DNA of 5,234 nucleotides from Hydrogenimonas sp. Its GTDB lineage: Bacteria; Campylobacterota; Campylobacteria; Campylobacterales; Hydrogenimonadaceae. Under the pieces are notes generated by a model. It saw only the letters and a list, made by a program, of their open reading frames with translations. It had not been told where the DNA came from and did no database searches. Position 1 is the first letter of the stretch, and each line of letters begins with the position of its first letter. Of the stretch, positions 1 to 5,234 are shown piece by piece. Made by a program: the position numbers and the translations under genes. Location: positions 1-5,234 of the forward strand of contig NZ_JAOZOZ010000089.1 of NCBI RefSeq assembly GCF_029933015.1, in the 5' to 3' direction.

Positions 1-659
1 CCCACCCGGATCATGTTCGAGCCGCATTCGATGGCCAGTTCGAAATCGTGGCTCATGCCCATGGAGCAGATCTGCGCGCCTTCGGTTTTGAGTTTTTCGA
101 AGATCGCGTAGGTCGTTTCGAAACTCTTTCGCACGAGCGCTTCGTCGTCGGTGTGGGCACCGATCGTCATGACGCCCCGAAGGTCGATATGGGGACACGT
201 CTCTTTGATTTTGAGATAGGTCTCCACCGCCGCGTCGGGGTCGACTCCCGCCTTGGTCTCTTCCCGGGCGCTGTTGACCTGCATCAGACACTCCATCTTC
301 ACATCGTTTTCCGCCAGGCGCTTTTGCATCGCTTCGGCCAGTTCGAGAGAGTCGAGCGACTGCATCATGAAGGGGTTGGCGCGTATCAGGTGGTTGATCT
401 TGTTCTTCTGAAGACGGCCGATGAAGTGCCACTCGATCGGAAGGTCCTCCAGATGTTCCACCCGTTCCTGAAGCATCTGGACCTTGTTCTCACCGAAAGC
501 CCGCTGTCCCAGGTCGTAGAGCATGCGGATCTGTGCTTCGTCGGCGTATTTGCTGACCGCCACGATTTTGACGATATGGTGCTCGCTGCGTTTGATCCGC
601 GCCTCTTCGACTCGCCAGATCAGCTGGTCCAGGCGTGATTGCATCTCTTCTCTATCCAT
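1..659 (-). CDS. YggS/PLPBP family pyridoxal 5'-phosphate homeostasis protein, 3' end cut by window edge
   Basis: The frame starts at the ATG at 659-657 and runs open to the left edge, giving 219 complete residues with no stop. The product is the YggS/PROSC (PLPBP) family, a small cytoplasmic single-domain TIM barrel that binds pyridoxal phosphate and keeps its supply balanced, with no known catalysis. Diagnostic segments in order are VAVSK at 33-37 (K37 is the PLP lysine), FGENKVQ, WHFIGRLQKNKI, VNSAREETKAGV, GVMTIG, and CSMGMSHDFELAIECGSNMIRV near the end, which forms the phosphate-binding region. The family usually ends about ten residues later with a GxxxFG stretch, so only the C-terminal tip should be missing. 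AAGGA lies 6 nt upstream, inside the last codons of rseP, and the genes overlap by 8 nt. It is not an alanine racemase: the length and the single barrel domain rule that out. Confidence 0.95.
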   Translation of the reverse strand, partial: MDREEMQSRLDQLIWRVEEARIKRSEHHIVKIVAVSKYADEAQIRMLYDLGQRAFGENKVQMLQERVEHLEDLPIEWHFIGRLQKNKINHLIRANPFMMQSLDSLELAEAMQKRLAENDVKMECLMQVNSAREETKAGVDPDAAVETYLKIKETCPHIDLRGVMTIGAHTDDEALVRKSFETTYAIFEKLKTEGAQICSMGMSHDFELAIECGSNMIRV

Positions 660-1707
660 TGGTTATCCTTGCTATGTCGTTGTAGATGGTAAAGACCATG
701 AGGGAAAACAGCAGTGCCCACCCCACGACCGTCAGACGGTAGACGATCTCTTCGTTGGGCGGACGTCTGAAAATCATCTCGTAGAGGGTGAAGATGATGT
801 GACCGCCGTCGAGTGCCGGAATGGGAAGCAGATTCAGAACACCCAGGTTGACGGAGATGAGAGCCGTCAGGGCGAAGAGGGCGACCAGACCGTGCTGGCT
901 CGCCTCCGCCGTCACCTGGACGATGGCGATGACGCCGCCCATATCCTTGGCTGGGACCACCCCTTCGATCAGCTTCTCGACGCTGACGACGATCATCTTG
1001 CTCGCCTCCAGTGTCTTCTCCCAGGCGTAGGAGAAGGCGTGGAGCGGGTCGTAGGTGACGGTGACGATGTCGCCGCTTGGGCCGATGCCCACCATACGGC
1101 GCTTCACCGTCTCGCCGAAGATGTTTTTCGCTTCCAGTACACGGGGGGTCACGACGACGGAGCGGAGCGTGCCGTTGTGATCGACGAGCATCTCCAGCGG
1201 ACCGGAGGAGTGGGAGATGATGTCGCTGAGCTCGTCCCATATCTCGATCTTCTCGTCGTTGATGGCGATGATCCTGTCACCTTTCTGCAGACCCGCCTGC
1301 TGGGCCGGAGAGTTCTCCTGCACCATGCCGATGACGGGTTTGTAGGCGTTGGCCCCCATCAGGGCGATGGCGTAGTAGAGGAAAAAGGCGAGGAGAAAGT
1401 TGAAAAGGGGGCCTCCCAGCAGGATCAGGATCCGCTGCCATGGCGGCTTGGCCGTATAGCTGTCGGGATCGTGGCTGATTTTCGTCGGATCGGAGTCGTC
1501 CTGACCCTTCATCTTGACGTAGCCGCCCAGTGGTATGGCGCTCAGGGCGTATTCGGTGCCACCCACGACTTTCGAAAAGACGACTTTCCCGAATCCGATG
1601 GAGAAACGCTCCACATAGACCCCGAAGAGCCGTGCGAAGAGGAAATGGCCCAGTTCGTGGAAAAAGATCAGAAAAGAGAGGACCAGAAGGGAGACGATCA
1701 TACCCAT
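652..1707 (-). CDS. rseP: Site-2 intramembrane zinc metalloprotease (RseP, M50 family)
   Basis: This 351-residue integral membrane protease belongs to the M50B site-2 protease family, which cuts transmembrane segments of substrates inside the inner membrane. HELGH at residues 17-21 in the first membrane helix supplies two zinc ligands and the catalytic glutamate. NLLPIPALDGG at 292-302 supplies the third ligand, D300. GGYVKM at 61-66 fits the conserved membrane-associated loop. A single PDZ domain spans about 125-165 (VQENSPAQQAGLQKGDRI core), against two in E. coli RseP, which explains the shorter length. Further membrane helices lie near 98-117, 273-296 and 325-341. The first Met is preferred because AGGGGG ends 5 nt before it; Met3 is possible. 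The start shares one base with the pgsA stop (TGATG), and the last 8 nt overlap the next gene. Substrates are unknown. Confidence 0.95.
   Translation of the reverse strand: MGMIVSLLVLSFLIFFHELGHFLFARLFGVYVERFSIGFGKVVFSKVVGGTEYALSAIPLGGYVKMKGQDDSDPTKISHDPDSYTAKPPWQRILILLGGPLFNFLLAFFLYYAIALMGANAYKPVIGMVQENSPAQQAGLQKGDRIIAINDEKIEIWDELSDIISHSSGPLEMLVDHNGTLRSVVVTPRVLEAKNIFGETVKRRMVGIGPSGDIVTVTYDPLHAFSYAWEKTLEASKMIVVSVEKLIEGVVPAKDMGGVIAIVQVTAEASQHGLVALFALTALISVNLGVLNLLPIPALDGGHIIFTLYEMIFRRPPNEEIVYRLTVVGWALLFSLMVFTIYNDIARITNG
666..670 (-). promoter_or_regulatory. Ribosome binding site of the YggS-family gene
   Basis: AAGGA lies 6 nt before the ATG at 659 and is formed by the last codons of rseP. 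It supports a start inside rseP with an 8-nt gene overlap. Confidence 0.75.
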
Positions 1708-2255
1708 CAGCGCCCCCTCATGTAGTCACGGACATACTCGTATCCGCTGTAGAGTGTGATGGCCACGGCGATCCAGAGCAGCAGCGTGCCGCCGGGCCAG
1801 TCCATCGTCAGAAAGCCGATGGCGAACATCTGGGCGACGGTTTTGACCTTGCCCATCCACGACGCGCTCACATCCTTCCCTTCGCCGACGATCATGACAC
1901 GCAGACCCGTGATGAAAAACTCCCGGCTGAGGATCAGAAAGATGGCGAAGACGTCGGCGCGTCCCAGGACGACGAGCCCCAGAAAGGCCGCCAGTGTCAG
2001 CATCTTGTCCGCCAGGGGGTCGACGATCTTGCCCAGCGGCGTGATCTGATCGCAAAGACGTGCGATGTAGCCGTCGAAAAAGTCGGTGACGCTGGCCAGC
2101 ACGAAGACCAGTGCGGCGAAGTAGTCGAGCCAGGTGGCGTGGATCCCCTGCAGCGGTGCCGTGTCGCGGTAGGCGAGCAGCCAGAGCATCAGCGGCGCCA
2201 TCAGCAGGCGTGAAAACGCCAGAAGGTTCGGAAGGTTCATGGCCCCTTTGGTCAT
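1707..2255 (-). CDS. pgsA: CDP-diacylglycerol-glycerol-3-phosphate 3-phosphatidyltransferase (PgsA)
   Basis: PgsA is an inner-membrane enzyme that joins CDP-diacylglycerol and glycerol-3-phosphate to give phosphatidylglycerol phosphate and CMP, the committed step to phosphatidylglycerol and cardiolipin. The CDP-alcohol phosphotransferase signature is complete: D58, D61-G62, A65-R66, G75, D79 and D83, with exact D-x2-DG-x2-AR-x8-G-x3-D-x3-D spacing. Hydrophobic segments fall near residues 8-27, 41-57, 85-99, 101-122 and 144-176. The N-terminal NLPNLLAFSR is typical of the family. Length from the chosen start is 182 residues, as in E. coli PgsA. I chose position 2255 because it makes an ATGA overlap with the upstream reductase. 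An alternative ATG at 2240 (177 residues) follows AAAGGGG, but only 2 nt separate them. The open frame also extends further upstream inside the reductase gene, which is not coding in this frame. Confidence 0.95.
   Translation of the reverse strand: MTKGAMNLPNLLAFSRLLMAPLMLWLLAYRDTAPLQGIHATWLDYFAALVFVLASVTDFFDGYIARLCDQITPLGKIVDPLADKMLTLAAFLGLVVLGRADVFAIFLILSREFFITGLRVMIVGEGKDVSASWMGKVKTVAQMFAIGFLTMDWPGGTLLLWIAVAITLYSGYEYVRDYMRGR
1713..1719 (-). promoter_or_regulatory. Ribosome binding site of rseP
   Basis: GAGGGGG ends 5 nt before the ATG at 1707, inside the end of pgsA. For the next in-frame ATG at 1701 the spacing would be 11 nt, so the first ATG is favoured. Confidence 0.7.
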
Positions 2256-3037
2256 TGAAAACTCGTACCCCCGTCGATGACGATGGTCTGACCCGTCAGC
2301 CAGCTGCACTCGTCGGTGCAGAGAAACCAGCACATGCCGGCGAGATCTTCGGGCTCTCCCATGCGGTTCAGCGGCGATCGGGCGACGACCTCGGCCTTGA
2401 CCTCTTCGTAGTTGGGAAACTTCTTCAAAGCGTCGGTGTCGATGGGGCCGCCGCTGACGGCGTTGACACGGATCCCTTTCTCACCCAGTTCCGCCGCGGC
2501 GTATTTGACCATCGTCTCGACGGCCGCTTTGTTGGTGCCGTGGCCCGCGTAGTTGGGGGTGTAGACCAGGTTGCCGGTGGAGCTGAGACTGATGATGGAA
2601 CCGCCGCCCGTTTTCTCCATCCGCTTCGCGGCCTCCTGGGCGCCGACGACGAAAGCCGAGACCGTGGCGGTGTAGATGTTGCACAGACCTTTGGGCTTGA
2701 GGCGCATGAAGGGTCCGAAGCCTCCGACGACGGCACGGCCGGAGATGATGGCGTTGGAGATGAAGTAGTCGACCCGGTCGAAATCCTCGTCGATCTGTTT
2801 GAAGAGATCCTTGTAGGTTTCCGGTTCGAGAATGTTGAGTGGGTAGTGGCGCGCCTTGATCCCGTAGGTCTCTTCGACGTCGCGGGCGATCTTTTCCGCC
2901 TCTTCGGCGTTGGAATTGTAGGTGAAGGCCACGTCCGCGCCCGCCTTGGCGAACCGGTAGAGGATCGCTTTGCCGATGCCGCGTGTCGCACCGCTGATGA
3001 CGAGAACTTTGCCTTTCATACTTTCACATTGACTCAT
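2252..3037 (-). CDS. FabL-like enoyl-ACP reductase (SDR family oxidoreductase)
   Basis: This 261-residue protein is a short-chain dehydrogenase/reductase with a Rossmann nucleotide-binding loop SGATRGIG at 15-22 and the C-terminal TGQTIVIDGG at 248-257. The active site is unusual. Where classical SDRs have Y-x3-K, this protein has H166 at the tyrosine place, while Y163 and K170 form Y-x6-K, the spacing of enoyl-ACP reductases. The segment NAVSGGPIDTDALKKFPN (192-209) and Y159/Y163/K170 closely match my memory of Bacillus subtilis FabL. The likely reaction is NAD(P)H reduction of enoyl-ACP in fatty-acid elongation; this is inference, since neighbours in related genomes have been labelled oxidoreductase or 7-alpha-hydroxysteroid dehydrogenase. 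A steroid substrate is unlikely in this operon. The start is chosen because AGGAG lies 10 nt upstream; the internal Met7 has no comparable site. It sits 5 nt after dapA and ends in an ATGA overlap with pgsA. Confidence 0.85.
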   Translation of the reverse strand: MSQCESMKGKVLVISGATRGIGKAILYRFAKAGADVAFTYNSNAEEAEKIARDVEETYGIKARHYPLNILEPETYKDLFKQIDEDFDRVDYFISNAIISGRAVVGGFGPFMRLKPKGLCNIYTATVSAFVVGAQEAAKRMEKTGGGSIISLSSTGNLVYTPNYAGHGTNKAAVETMVKYAAAELGEKGIRVNAVSGGPIDTDALKKFPNYEEVKAEVVARSPLNRMGEPEDLAGMCWFLCTDECSWLTGQTIVIDGGTSFQ

Positions 3038-3042
3038 GATGG

Positions 3043-3936
3043 TTACACTCCTGGAATTTCGTATTGTTTGATGACGGTTTCGATCTGGCGCATGTGCTCC
3101 GCCGTGGGCGGAGTGAGGGGCAGACGGTACTCCAGCGTCTCGATGAGGCCCGCGATGTACATCGCCGCCTTGATCGGAATCGGGTTGCTCTCGATGAAGA
3201 GGGCCTTGTTGATGTCGTAGAGGCGGTCGCTGATCGCTTTGGAAGCGGAAAAATCAGCTCTCTCGGCCGCGTGGATCAGGTCGGCGATCATGTCGGGGAG
3301 AAGGTTGGAGGTGACGGAGATACAGCCGTTGCCGCCGGTGGCCATGATCGGGTAGTTGATGGCGTCGTCCCCGCTGATGACGGCGAGTGCCGGGCGCTTG
3401 GCCTTGAGGTGGAGGGTGCGCTCCATCGAGCCTGTCGCCTCCTTGATCGCGTAGACGTTGGCCACTTCGTCGAAGAGTCTGAAGACCGTATCGGGGGCGA
3501 TGTCCAGGGCGGTACGGCCCGGGACGTTGTAGAGCATGACCGGAATGTCGATCGACTCGGCGATCGCCCTGTAGTGGCGGTAGATCCCCTCCTGGGTCGG
3601 CTTGTTGTAGTAGGGGCAGACCGAAAGGATCGCGTCGGCGCCCGCCTTTTCGGCGAATTTCGCCAGATCGATCGCTTCGAGGGTGGAGTTGCTTCCCGCG
3701 CCCGCCACCACTTTGACTTTCGTTCCTTTGCAGACGGCCACCGCCGTCTCGATGCACTCCTTGTGCTCGTCGTGGCTCAGCGTGGCGCTCTCGCCCGTCG
3801 TTCCCACGGGTACGACGGCGTCGATGCCGTGGCGGATCTGGCGCTCGATCAGTTTCGCGAACTGCTCGTGGTCCACTTTCCCGTTTTTAAAGGGCGTGAT
3901 GAGGGCGGTCATCGCGCCGGTAATCGTTTCGCTCAT
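3043..3936 (-). CDS. dapA: 4-hydroxy-tetrahydrodipicolinate synthase (DapA)
   Basis: DapA condenses pyruvate with aspartate semialdehyde, the first committed step to diaminopimelate and lysine, in the cytoplasm. The 297-residue length is normal for the TIM-barrel family. Visible active-site parts are GTTGES at 45-50 (T46, T47), PYYNKPTQEG from 108, YNVPGR at 136-141 (Y136, R141) and the Schiff-base lysine K165 in YAIKEATG. The allosteric lysine pocket known from the E. coli enzyme also appears intact by motif alignment: S50, A51, H55, H58, N83, E87 and Y109. Feedback inhibition by lysine is therefore expected (inference). The start overlaps the M16 stop as ATGA and has AGGTG 7 nt upstream inside the M16 gene. 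The stop lies 5 nt before the next gene. KDPG aldolase or N-acetylneuraminate lyase relatives share the fold, but the motif set and context favour DapA strongly. Confidence 0.98.
   Translation of the reverse strand: MSETITGAMTALITPFKNGKVDHEQFAKLIERQIRHGIDAVVPVGTTGESATLSHDEHKECIETAVAVCKGTKVKVVAGAGSNSTLEAIDLAKFAEKAGADAILSVCPYYNKPTQEGIYRHYRAIAESIDIPVMLYNVPGRTALDIAPDTVFRLFDEVANVYAIKEATGSMERTLHLKAKRPALAVISGDDAINYPIMATGGNGCISVTSNLLPDMIADLIHAAERADFSASKAISDRLYDINKALFIESNPIPIKAAMYIAGLIETLEYRLPLTPPTAEHMRQIETVIKQYEIPGV
3048..3052 (-). promoter_or_regulatory. Ribosome binding site of the FabL-like reductase gene
   Basis: AGGAG lies 10 nt before the ATG at 3037 and is formed by the last codons of dapA. 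The spacing is slightly long but acceptable. The in-frame Met7 at 3019 has no such site, which decides for the longer start. Confidence 0.7.
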
Positions 3937-5222
3937 TTCTTTTCACCTCTGCTTTCTGATGATTTTTTCTCCTCTTTTCTCAGGATGACCGTCGTCGATC
4001 TCTCCCTGTCGAGGTAGCGCTCGGCCACCGCCTTGACGGTTTCGGGCTTCAGCTTCTCGATATTCTCCTCGTAATGTAGCAGCGGCTCGATGTCGCCGCG
4101 GGCCAGATAACTGCCGAAGAGATCGGCGACGTTGCTGGAGTTCTCCATGCTGAAGATGAAGTCGGCGCGGGTATTGACCTTCACCTTTTTGAGCTCCTCT
4201 TCGCTGACGCCATCCTTTTTGATCCGGTCGATCTGGGCCCAGAACTCCTTTTCGACCTCTTCGGCCTTCACGCCGGGGTTGCAGACGGCGAGAAAGAGAA
4301 AGACGCCGGGGTCCTTGAGCTCCATGTTGTAGGCGTAGATCTGGTTGACCATCTTCTTTCTGTCCACGAGATCTTCGACGAGTCGGCTGCTCTTTCCGTG
4401 GCTCAGCAGCTCGCTGAGGGCCGAGAGGGCCGGCTGGTCGGGATGGGTGTAGTCGGGGATCGGGAAGGTGACCGCCACGATCTCCACTTCGCTCTCCTTG
4501 TGGATCACGACACGTTTGGGACCGTCGGGTGCCGGCTCGACCTGATGGACTTTCGGGATGTCACAGCAGTTTTCGATCTTTCCGAAGTGTCTCTTCGCCG
4601 CTTCGAAGACCGTTTCGGGTTCGATGTCGCCCGCCACGACGATGATGGCGTTTTGGGGCTGATAGTAGGTTTTGTGGAAAGCGCGGATATCCTCGATGCT
4701 CCAGTTGAGGATGTCGTTCATGAAGCCGATGGGCGTCCAGTGGTAGGGATGGTAGATGTAGGCGTTGTTGAAGAGCCGGAAATAGAGGTATCCCACCGGA
4801 TTGTTGTCGGTACGCCACCGGCGCTCCTCGGCCACGACCTTGCGCTCGGGCTGGAACTCCTCGTCCTTGAGGCTCAGATGCGCCATCATGTCGGCGAAAA
4901 GCTCCAAGGAACGGTCGAGATTGCGGCTGGCGCTCTTGATGAAGTAGTGGGTATAGTCGAACCCCGTGGAGGCGTTGTCGACCCCGCCGAAACGTTTGAC
5001 GATCTTGTCGAACTCGCCGGCGGGCATGTTTTCGGTCGATTTGAAGTTCATGTGTTCGAGCATGTGGGCGATGCCGCTCTTGCCCATCGTTTCGTTGCGG
5101 CTTCCGACTTTGTAGAAAATGTCGGTGGTGATGACGCCGCTTTCGTTTTTCAGGGGAATGACGACCACTTCGAGGCCGTTTTTGAGGGTTTTGGTGTAGT
5201 GTTTGGGGAGATTGCTCGCCAT
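3933..5222 (-). CDS. M16 family zinc metallopeptidase (insulinase/processing-peptidase type)
   Basis: This 429-residue protein is a zinc-dependent peptidase of the M16 (pitrilysin/MPP-like) family. The inverted zinc motif HxxEH is HMLEH at residues 53-57 (H53 and H57 bind zinc, E56 is catalytic). The third ligand is expected about 76 residues on, at E132/E133 in VVAEERRW. The second half-domain (about 180-410) has SSRL at 278-281 and QIYAY at 294-298, which supply the R/Y substrate-binding pair of the family. The length fits a two-domain M16B protein that works as a dimer. There is no signal peptide, so it is probably cytoplasmic. The last 15 residues are a charged Lys/Glu/Ser tail. The start is supported by AGGAG 5 nt upstream. 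Its stop overlaps the dapA start (ATGA). Homologues next to dapA in Campylobacter and Helicobacter are known only as putative proteases, sometimes labelled pqqE; no pqq genes are visible here. The family call is firm, the substrate is unknown. Confidence 0.92.
   Translation of the reverse strand: MASNLPKHYTKTLKNGLEVVVIPLKNESGVITTDIFYKVGSRNETMGKSGIAHMLEHMNFKSTENMPAGEFDKIVKRFGGVDNASTGFDYTHYFIKSASRNLDRSLELFADMMAHLSLKDEEFQPERKVVAEERRWRTDNNPVGYLYFRLFNNAYIYHPYHWTPIGFMNDILNWSIEDIRAFHKTYYQPQNAIIVVAGDIEPETVFEAAKRHFGKIENCCDIPKVHQVEPAPDGPKRVVIHKESEVEIVAVTFPIPDYTHPDQPALSALSELLSHGKSSRLVEDLVDRKKMVNQIYAYNMELKDPGVFLFLAVCNPGVKAEEVEKEFWAQIDRIKKDGVSEEELKKVKVNTRADFIFSMENSSNVADLFGSYLARGDIEPLLHYEENIEKLKPETVKAVAERYLDRERSTTVILRKEEKKSSESRGEKK
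3944..3950 (-). promoter_or_regulatory. Ribosome binding site of dapA
   Basis: AGAGGTG lies 7 nt before the dapA ATG, within the last codons of the M16 gene. The surrounding mRNA is rich in A and G, so it should be weakly structured, and it encodes the Lys/Glu tail of the peptidase. Confidence 0.75.
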
Positions 5223-5234
5223 CAGGACTCCTGT
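5222..5234 (-). other. Possible last codons of an upstream gene cut by the window edge
   Basis: On the minus strand a TGA at 5224-5222 shares its A with the ATG of the M16 peptidase (TGATG), the same junction as between pgsA and rseP. Reading back in that frame gives only three codons (Gln-Glu-Ser) before the edge. By recalled synteny with Campylobacter and Helicobacter the upstream gene could be pyrD, but 13 bases cannot show it. Confidence 0.25.
5228..5232 (-). promoter_or_regulatory. Ribosome binding site of the M16 peptidase gene
   Basis: On the minus strand AGGAG ends 5 nt before the ATG at 5222. It fixes the start of the peptidase, which has no other upstream option inside the window. 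The site lies inside a short palindrome (5223-5233). Confidence 0.75.

Noticed and set aside
48..638. A 196-codon plus-strand frame opposite the YggS-family gene
   Set aside because: The minus strand encodes the whole conserved YggS motif series, so the plus frame is a shadow.
523..1725. A 400-codon open frame on the plus strand, antisense to rseP and the end of the YggS-family gene
   Set aside because: Its product is low-complexity in style (rich in Asp, His, Gly, Arg, Val), has no recognisable domain, and lies opposite a gene with a full set of M50 motifs. It is what a GC-rich gene with biased codons leaves on its other strand.
2256..2333. Longer N-terminus for PgsA, starting at 2333
   Set aside because: The extra 26 residues would be encoded inside the conserved end of the reductase, are hydrophilic with many Arg/His, and precede a normal PgsA N-terminus.
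2252..3037. Calling the reductase FabG or a 7-alpha-hydroxysteroid dehydrogenase
   Set aside because: The classical Y-x3-K tyrosine is replaced by His, and the Y-x6-K spacing with the FabL-like segment after it fits an enoyl-ACP reductase better.
3038..3042. Gap between dapA and the reductase as a place for a promoter, riboswitch or terminator
   Set aside because: It is only 5 nt long and holds nothing beyond ribosome-binding-site spacing.
3943..3968. A run of six A on the minus strand near the end of the M16 gene that might allow -1 slippage into the dapA frame
   Set aside because: The run is not in a proper X-XXY-YYZ register, and the -1 frame meets a TGA at 3945-3943 before the dapA start, so no fusion could form.
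2111..4017. Two further long plus-strand frames (2111-3220 and 3064-4017) opposite the reductase and dapA
   Set aside because: Same antisense-shadow composition with no domain; they cross the boundaries of real genes without regard to them and have no supporting context.

Overview
The window is a stretch of bacterial chromosome in which every recognisable gene lies on the minus strand. Six genes are packed head to tail with almost no intergenic DNA. In transcription order (right to left) they are: an M16-family zinc peptidase, dapA, a FabL-like short-chain reductase, pgsA, rseP, and the YggS/PLPBP family pyridoxal-phosphate protein, which is cut by the left edge about ten residues short of its end. 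Junctions going downstream are a 4-nt ATGA overlap, a 5-nt gap, a 4-nt ATGA overlap, a 1-nt TGATG overlap and an 8-nt overlap. This looks like one operon with translational coupling. The promoter and terminator must lie outside the window, since no gap is long enough to hold either.

The gene order M16 peptidase - dapA - SDR reductase - pgsA matches what I recall for Helicobacter pylori (HP1012-HP1016) and, for its first three genes, Campylobacter jejuni (Cj0805-Cj0807). The protein sequences also look like that phylum, so the source is most likely a member of Campylobacterota (formerly Epsilonproteobacteria). Sampled lines are roughly 52-60% G+C, which is high for the phylum and argues against Campylobacter or Helicobacter themselves. 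A free-living, vent or sediment lineage of the Sulfurovum/Nitratifractor/Hydrogenimonas kind is plausible, but the genus cannot be fixed from this sequence.

The genes mostly serve the cell envelope. DapA makes the precursor of diaminopimelate (peptidoglycan) and lysine. The reductase is probably an enoyl-ACP reductase of fatty-acid synthesis, PgsA commits CDP-diacylglycerol to phosphatidylglycerol, and RseP is an intramembrane protease. The M16 peptidase and the PLP-binding protein are housekeeping genes whose link to the envelope is unclear.

I see no mobile element, CRISPR array, RNA gene or phage remnant, and no sign of a novel system. The point most worth following up is the reductase, which carries the Tyr-x6-Lys active-site spacing of FabL instead of the classical Tyr-x3-Lys. 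The long open frames on the plus strand are antisense shadows of the real genes.
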